Source: an uncultured Clostridia bacterium
Lineage (GTDB): Bacteria; Bacillota; Clostridia; Oscillospirales; QAKW01
Length of the DNA stretch: 39,498 bases
NCBI GenBank assembly: GCA_944385895.1
Contig: CALWYZ010000018.1
Coordinates: 1-39,498 of the forward strand
Reading direction: 5' to 3'
Part shown: positions 35,225 to 39,498 of the stretch, piece by piece
Layout: each line of letters starts with the position of its first letter
Numbering within the stretch: position 1 is the first letter of the stretch
Position numbers and translations under genes: made by a program
Notes under the pieces: generated by a model
Seen by the model: only the letters and a program-made list of their open reading frames with translations
Told to the model about the DNA's origin: nothing
Database searches by the model: none

Positions 35225-35428
35225 TTATCCCTCTTTCCCATCTGTGTCAGTTTCAAGATTATCAATTGCGAATTCCAGACATAACATAATAATTTCATTT
35301 CTATTTCGTCCAGTGTTCTCTGCAATGCGATCCAAATCTTTTATTAACTCGTTCGGTAATCTTGCGGACACAACAGAGGTATCACCCTTATAGCGTTTTG
35401 ATGGTATAAATAATTTCTTACCAGCCAA
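35225..35428 (-). CDS. Ribbon-helix-helix (CopG/Arc-type) DNA-binding protein
   Basis: 67 residues. The beta strand and two helices TSVVSARLPNELIKDLDRIAENTGRNRNEIIMLCLEFAIDNL fit the ribbon-helix-helix fold used by small dimeric repressors. The start is TTG at 35428, chosen because GGAGGTG lies 7 bases upstream; an upstream in-frame TTG at 35446 has no site. It is the first gene of the nine-gene operon and directly downstream of its promoter, so autoregulation is likely. Some such proteins are antitoxins, but the next gene does not look like a toxin. Confidence 0.78.
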   Translation of the reverse strand: MAGKKLFIPSKRYKGDTSVVSARLPNELIKDLDRIAENTGRNRNEIIMLCLEFAIDNLETDTDGKEG

Positions 35429-35472
35429 GATTATACACCTCCACAATATTGCTGTTATTATCCAACGCTATT

Positions 35473-35501
35473 ATTGTAATACAAATGTTTACAGATGTCA
35501 A
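35473..35501 (-). promoter_or_regulatory. σA promoter of the SPFH/zinc-ribbon operon
   Basis: On the minus strand a consensus TTGACA (35501-35496), 17-base spacer and TACAAT (35478-35473), about 45 bases upstream of the TTG start. Confidence 0.8.
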
Positions 35502-35515
35502 CACCATTTTCGACA

Positions 35516-35615
35516 TATCGCAAACTTTTCTTGTATAATTTTCGCTCTTTATTGCATATTATATCGCATTAATTCCAAAATTGCGATATATCCTACACGA
35601 TTTATCGCAATTTTG
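35516..35615. promoter_or_regulatory. Repeated TATCGCAA operator-like sites in the divergent region
   Basis: Four copies of a TATCGCA(A) half-site: 35516-35524, 35562-35568, 35576-35588 (inverted) and 35603-35615. The last two form a perfect 13-base inverted repeat, CAAAATTGCGATA and TATCGCAATTTTG, 14 bases apart, just upstream of the XRE gene. The first lies 15 bases upstream of the operon -35. This is what a shared operator for the divergent XRE gene and the operon would look like. Confidence 0.65.
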
Positions 35616-35647
35616 AGTAAAATTTTATGTAATAAGGAGGTGCGCCG

Positions 35648-35890
35648 GTGAATACAAAAGAAGCAGTTGCCAAAAGAATACTACAATTGTGCGAGGAAAA
35701 GCATATTGCAATTAATGCTTTAGCCAACATCTCCGGTGTAGCGCCCTCTACAATTTATAGTATGCTAAATGAAAAGAGTCAAAATCCGGGAGTCGTTTCT
35801 ATAAAGAAAATATGTGACGGTCTCGAAATAACTGTTCGTGAATTCTTTGATTGCGAATTTTTCGACAGCAGAGAACAAGAAATATGTTAA
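35648..35890 (+). CDS. XRE-family HTH transcriptional regulator
   Basis: 80 residues, almost entirely a Cro/C1-type helix-turn-helix (about 5-68): VAKRILQLCEEKHIAINALANISGVAPSTIYSML, then ISIKK-like PGVVSIKKICDGLEITVREFF. Small XRE proteins of this type are common in Clostridial mobile elements. The start codon is GTG at 35648, preceded by AAGGAGGTGCGCCG. It is transcribed away from the SPFH operon and has its own terminator, and it is a natural candidate to bind the TATCGCAA sites between them. Confidence 0.85.
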   Translation: MNTKEAVAKRILQLCEEKHIAINALANISGVAPSTIYSMLNEKSQNPGVVSIKKICDGLEITVREFFDCEFFDSREQEIC

Positions 35891-35931
35891 AAAGCTTATG
35901 AACTCATTTGAATTCATAAGCTTTGTTTTTT
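35890..35931 (+). terminator. Intrinsic terminator of the XRE gene
   Basis: A 12-bp stem (35891-35902 with 35913-35924) is followed by GTTTTTT; an A-run precedes it. Confidence 0.82.
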
Positions 35932-36030
35932 AAATATCACTATAAGAAACACTTTTTTATTATGATAGTTACATCCGTAAACAATATTGTATCTATTTCA
36001 GGTGACATTTTCGTTATTTCAGATAATCAG

Positions 36031-37254
36031 TTAAACATGGTCAACTTCGTTTCTCACTTCTCTTGTCATCACGGTAGTGGAATTTTGCTGAGCCACTTTT
36101 TCTGAAATTGTTGTTTCCATAACCATATATTTAGGTATGTGATTCCTATTTGTATTTTGCATAATCCATTCTCCTGCGGAGGCGAAAAAGAAATCACCCT
36201 TTTTGTCGGCATAAACATATTGAACAACATCGTAATCGTCTTCGCCGAAGGTATAGTGGATTTTGCCCCAGTCATTGTTATGATCGGCACAGTATTCATA
36301 GGTGACTGAGTTATTGTCAGCGGATGTCAACCTCAGCTCTACAATATGGATGTACTCATCAATCGCAAGCTCAATCAGCATTTTCTCATATGCGCCGTTT
36401 ACAATTTGGAAAGCAGTATCCGGAGACGATAACATATGCTCGGCGGCGAGGTCTATGTAGGCTTTCCCTTTGCGGAGCAGCTTGACCGAATTGCCGTTTT
36501 CGTCTTTACTGAGTTCATAAATCCCGTAACATTCCGGGCAAAAGCCGAGATGATCGGCAACCATCATGCGTTCTCGGTAATCAAGTGCTTCGTAAGCGGT
36601 AAACAGTGCTTCTGCCTGCCACTGTTTGAAAAATAACCTTTCAGGATTGGAGGTAGTGTCAACCGTCACATCCTCCGCCGTGCTTTCACCGTCCTCGTCA
36701 GCGTATTTGCGGTAAAAATCGGTGTAGTGCGTGCTGTCAATTCCGGCACGGATGATCTCTTTGGTGTCTTTGACGCTTTTCCCGATTTCGGCGGCGATTA
36801 TGGTTATCGTTTCATCATCAAACTTATACTCATATTTTGCATACAGCGCCATTGCCTTTCTGAGCGTTCGGTATTCGTCCACACTTTGAACGGAATAACC
36901 TGTCCGCATGGTACTGATGTACTTGTCGATTTCATTTTTTACATAATGCTCTTTGAAAATAAGAAACGGCACTCCGGTGGAAATATCGTATTTTTGCAAC
37001 GCCTTGTAGATACCGAAAATATACGCCTGTTTCAAATCGGCGAAGTGCCCTTGCATTGCGGTTTCTTGCACCGTATCCATAATAATTGTGTTCAGCCTTG
37101 GCTCATAATAGTGGAAGAACCAACCGAGGTATTTTTCGTCCTTTTCAGCAAAGTAAAGAGCAATATACTCCTGAAAATCATCTTTTTTCGGCGGTGCCGG
37201 CTTCATACGGTATAAATACAAATCTTCTGTCCACTTTTCGTTTTTCACCGGCAC
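36031..37254 (-). CDS. Sigma-70-like factor of a mobile element, long C-terminal part
   Basis: 407 residues. About residues 30-130 resemble sigma region 2: GHFADLKQAYIFGIYKALQKYD, then TGVPFLIFKEHYVKNEIDKYI. A second helical region (about 135-260) could correspond to regions 3-4 (DDETITIIAAEIGKSVKDTKEII; YEALDYRERMMVADHLGFC). The C-terminal 140 residues, with GEDDYDVVQYVYADKKGDFFF, are not sigma-like and were not recognised. The ATG at 37254 lies after GGAAGGTGTGTGCCGGTGAAAA-type sequence on the minus strand (a GTG at 37245 is an alternative). It ends far from the XRE gene and follows the DUF6076-like gene by 10 bases, so those two are probably cotranscribed. Confidence 0.6.
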   Translation of the reverse strand: MPVKNEKWTEDLYLYRMKPAPPKKDDFQEYIALYFAEKDEKYLGWFFHYYEPRLNTIIMDTVQETAMQGHFADLKQAYIFGIYKALQKYDISTGVPFLIFKEHYVKNEIDKYISTMRTGYSVQSVDEYRTLRKAMALYAKYEYKFDDETITIIAAEIGKSVKDTKEIIRAGIDSTHYTDFYRKYADEDGESTAEDVTVDTTSNPERLFFKQWQAEALFTAYEALDYRERMMVADHLGFCPECYGIYELSKDENGNSVKLLRKGKAYIDLAAEHMLSSPDTAFQIVNGAYEKMLIELAIDEYIHIVELRLTSADNNSVTYEYCADHNNDWGKIHYTFGEDDYDVVQYVYADKKGDFFFASAGEWIMQNTNRNHIPKYMVMETTISEKVAQQNSTTVMTREVRNEVDHV

Positions 37255-37264
37255 ACACCTTCCT

Positions 37265-38398
37265 TCACTTCAAATTCCTGTCCACTTCGGCGTATAACGC
37301 TTCTCGACTCATATCTATTTTGTACTGCGTTTTTGCATATTGATCGTCCGCCAACGCTCGCAGCTTATGTTCCTTTGCAAGATGTTTCGCCGCTTCACCA
37401 AATGCTTTGGATATTGTACATCTGCCAACCTCTGTACGAATGGCACCGCAGCGGCGATTATACAGTGATACAATCGGATCGTTCTCCGCTTTTTCTTTTC
37501 TGTTCAGCACGGCGGCATATTTTCGGCAAGTAATCTTCTTGCCCCGGTACAACTCCGGAGCAATGCCGTAAGAACAGTATTTCTGCCGTCTTGCGCTTTG
37601 CATAAGAAAGTACTTTCCGCAAATTTCACACTTGCGGGGATAGTGCCCGTAGTGTAGCCCCTCAAAAAAGTCTGTCAGTATAAAGCTGTAATAGCTGTCG
37701 AAATTAAGCCTCTTTGCCACGGTTCCGGTTACGCTTTTTGCGTTCTTCTTTACCGATATGTATCTGCCGCTTTGCGTAAAGTGATGGTCTACGAATATTT
37801 CTAACGCCAATGGTAATAAATGCGCCTCGTCAAGTCGTTCAACCTCGTCAATGCGGTTGCAGAAATTTAATAGGTTCCCGTGTGCAAGTATCAAGTCATC
37901 GGCAAGAGAATCAAAGAATAACAATATCGATTTTATCTCTGCAATGTTGTTTTCAATCACAGAAAAATCCGTTACGTTTTTCATCCTGTCCGCCGTGCCT
38001 GCGGCAATATCATCTTGTGTCAATAAACTGAGCTTTGCCTTGTTGGCAAAGTATTCGCATATCTTCTTCCCGGTTTCTTCCGTGAAAAGCGTTGTTACTG
38101 TATTTTGGATTTCTTCAAAATTCAGCCCGTCAAACGGTCGCAGTTTTGGTAATGCTTTTAAGGCTTCAAGAGTATTTGCACCCGTTTTCACAAATTCCGT
38201 GATGCTCAAGTATCCGTTGCTAAGCTGTGTGAGAATATGATAATTCAAATCATCCCGAAATACTGCAATCCGCGCGGCAGTATCTTTTATGTAAAACTGA
38301 TTGAGTAGGTGCGTGGCAAACACTCCGGCGGGATAGCTTTTGCCGCCGAATATCACTCTGCCGTCACGGTAATCGGCAGTAAAAAACGCAGAAATCAT
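37265..38398 (-). CDS. DUF6076-like protein with Cys cluster
   Basis: 377 residues, mostly helical, cytoplasmic. A Cys motif KCEICGKYFLMQSARRQKYCS, then a further Cys in KKITCRKYA (about residues 255-295), suggests a structural metal site like CGNR/treble-clef modules. I associate this layout with DUF6076 proteins of Clostridial integrative elements; no activity is known. AAAGGAGCAAAAAA precedes the ATG. It lies upstream of the sigma-like gene on the same strand. Confidence 0.65.
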   Translation of the reverse strand: MISAFFTADYRDGRVIFGGKSYPAGVFATHLLNQFYIKDTAARIAVFRDDLNYHILTQLSNGYLSITEFVKTGANTLEALKALPKLRPFDGLNFEEIQNTVTTLFTEETGKKICEYFANKAKLSLLTQDDIAAGTADRMKNVTDFSVIENNIAEIKSILLFFDSLADDLILAHGNLLNFCNRIDEVERLDEAHLLPLALEIFVDHHFTQSGRYISVKKNAKSVTGTVAKRLNFDSYYSFILTDFFEGLHYGHYPRKCEICGKYFLMQSARRQKYCSYGIAPELYRGKKITCRKYAAVLNRKEKAENDPIVSLYNRRCGAIRTEVGRCTISKAFGEAAKHLAKEHKLRALADDQYAKTQYKIDMSREALYAEVDRNLK

Positions 38399-38693
38399 TT
38401 TTTTGCTCCTTTGCTTCTATTCTATCATGGCAAATGTCCCAAAAGATGGGCTTAACGCAGACATAAAGTCAAAAAGTTCTGTTCGCACAAGTATTATATA
38501 TTCTATTATACCGTAAAAATTGCTGAATTTCAAGGATTATCGCTTGTTGCGTTTTAGAAGTTTTGGTTGTTGCGCTGTTTCGTAAAAAATCTCTGTTTTC
38601 CGTTATTATATATACAGAAGGCAGGAAATGAGCCGTCGAGGTCACGCTCGGCGGCTTTTTTCTGCCCGAAAAACGGAAAGGAGGCGAAAATCC
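38399..38693. other. Divergent intergenic region with attenuator-like hairpin
   Basis: A 295-base gap between divergent genes. It holds A+T-rich promoter-like sequence in the middle, two TTGTTGCG repeats (near 38548 and 38569) and, at 38631-38661, a 10-bp stem AGCCGTCGAG/CTCGGCGGCT (one G·T) followed by six Ts. That hairpin lies 30 bases before the Cys-rich gene and would act as a terminator or attenuator for transcripts entering it. Confidence 0.6.
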
Positions 38694-38927
38694 ATGTTGC
38701 TCAAAATCACACCGAAGCAACGGACGAAAATCAATGCCCTTGTGCGCAGGTCATGCTGTAACTGCTACAAGGGTAACTGCCTGCTGCTTGATGACGGTGA
38801 AGAAACAAAATGTGTGCAGCTCATTTCACGGTACGGTATCTACTGCAATTATTTTTTGAAAGCAGTGTTGCCGGATGAAAAGGAACTGTACACGGAAATC
38901 TTACAGCAAAACGGGGTTATGAGATAA
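38694..38927 (+). CDS. Cysteine-rich VLP domain protein
   Basis: 77 residues: MLLKITPKQRTKINALVRR, then six cysteines (21, 22, 24, 29, 40, 51) and a closing KAVLPDEKELYTEIL. The 'VLP' in the last part and the cysteine spacing fit the Cys-rich VLP family of conjugative elements in gut Clostridia; it probably binds a metal. The start at 38694 follows GGAGGCGAAAATCC; an upstream ATG at 38628 precedes the attenuator hairpin and is rejected. ParM-like gene follows 65 bases later. Confidence 0.8.
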   Translation: MLLKITPKQRTKINALVRRSCCNCYKGNCLLLDDGEETKCVQLISRYGIYCNYFLKAVLPDEKELYTEILQQNGVMR

Positions 38928-38992
38928 CTGCCCCCACAAAAGTTATCCAAGAATATTTTGAATTGCGCTTAAAGCGCAGGAAAGGAATTACT

Positions 38993-39498
38993 ATGAAAAC
39001 GAATAAAAACACAAAAATCATTGGCATTGACCACGGCTACGGCAATATGAAGACAGCCAACCACTGCTTCAAAACAGGCATATCCGCCTATGACAGCGAG
39101 CCGTTGTTCACAGCAGATATGCTTACCTTTAACGGCAAGTATTATCTTATCGGCGATGGTCACAAAGAATTTGCTCCCGACAAGGTAAAAGACGAGGACT
39201 ATTATGTCCTCACCCTTGCGGCTATTGCCAAGGAACTGAAAGCGGAAAACCTCACCGAAGCACACATTGTGATTGCCGCCGGTCTGCCATTGACTTGGAC
39301 AAGCGGGCAAAAGGCAGAGTTTAAAGCATATCTCTCGAAAAATTCGGAGCTGGAATTTGTCTACAAGAAAACCACTTACCACATCTATATTGATGATGTT
39401 CGCATTTATCCGCAAGGTTACGCCGCTATTGCGAGCTTTGCCACTACACTGAAAGGCGTTAATTTAATTGCAGACATCGGAAACGGCACAATGAATGT
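38993..39498 (+). CDS. ParM/StbA-like actin-type ATPase (partial, runs off the window)
   Basis: The first 168 residues are visible and the frame is open to the window end. The actin-fold phosphate-1 motif IGIDHGYGNMKT (residues 9-20) and the phosphate-2 motif LIADIGNGTMNV (from about 157) identify the ParM/Alp family, which forms filaments that segregate plasmids or circular element DNA. GGAAAGGAATTACT precedes the ATG. Together with the Cys-rich VLP gene it marks the start of the plasmid-like backbone of an integrative element. Confidence 0.85.
   Translation, partial: MKTNKNTKIIGIDHGYGNMKTANHCFKTGISAYDSEPLFTADMLTFNGKYYLIGDGHKEFAPDKVKDEDYYVLTLAAIAKELKAENLTEAHIVIAAGLPLTWTSGQKAEFKAYLSKNSELEFVYKKTTYHIYIDDVRIYPQGYAAIASFATTLKGVNLIADIGNGTMN

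Noticed and set aside
34501..35428. Ribbon-helix-helix gene plus following gene as a toxin-antitoxin pair
   Set aside because: The second product is a 240-residue 4-TM protein with a coiled-coil domain, within a nine-gene operon; it does not resemble known toxins.
35516..35615. Possible short CRISPR-like repeat array (TATCGCAA copies)
   Set aside because: Repeats are only 7-13 bases, unevenly spaced and in both orientations, with no cas genes nearby; operator sites explain them better.
38969..39415. Minus-strand open frame at the right end
   Set aside because: The plus strand encodes a clear ParM-like ATPase with both phosphate motifs over the same bases.

Overview
The window looks like the chromosome of a low-to-moderate G+C, endospore-forming Firmicute, probably Clostridia of the Oscillospiraceae/Ruminococcaceae type. 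This is an inference from spoIVA, the ssrA/smpB pair, σA promoters with strong GGAGG ribosome sites, TnpV-type accessory genes and a multi-permease sugar ABC locus. No rRNA or tRNA gene was seen. A chromosomal core (about 5.5-28.75 kb) is flanked on both sides by accessory DNA.

Left accessory side (1-5.5 kb): the 3' end of a possible LysR-type regulator, a CorA-type Mg2+ channel, a KdpD/KdpE sensor-regulator pair without kdpABC in view, then a small gene and tnpV on the minus strand. A 20-codon gene remnant abuts the 3' CCA of ssrA, which suggests that ssrA served as an integration site.

Core: ssrA (tmRNA, tag AANNNKLAYAA), then a minus-strand operon of an E2-like acyltransferase lacking its catalytic His, smpB and an alpha/beta hydrolase. 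On the plus strand follow gap, spoIVA, a 46-codon gene, and comEC-holA-RNase M5-like-pncB. An eight-gene plus-strand locus then starts from a clear σA promoter. It encodes a very large solute-binding protein with two carbohydrate-binding-like domains, two pairs of sugar permeases, an NHL/TPR membrane protein, a YIP1-like membrane protein and a secreted DUF5696-like protein. It has no ATPase gene, so a shared MsmX-type ATPase is assumed.

Right accessory side (28.8-39.5 kb): a nine-codon start remnant, a second tnpV facing the opposite way from the first, then a tightly packed nine-gene minus-strand operon (35428 down to 29577). The operon encodes a ribbon-helix-helix protein, two 4-TM coiled-coil proteins, an SPFH protein with five zinc-ribbon units, and five further zinc-ribbon proteins, most of them membrane proteins. 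A divergent XRE regulator and repeated TATCGCAA sites lie at its promoter. Beyond it is mobile-element backbone: a sigma-like factor, a DUF6076-like protein, a Cys-rich VLP protein and the start of a ParM-like actin ATPase that runs off the window.

The SPFH/zinc-ribbon operon is the best candidate for a poorly described system. It resembles membrane-stress modules such as Bacillus ydjGHI but is larger and modular, and it sits in mobile DNA. The DUF5696/YIP1/NHL transporter locus is the second.
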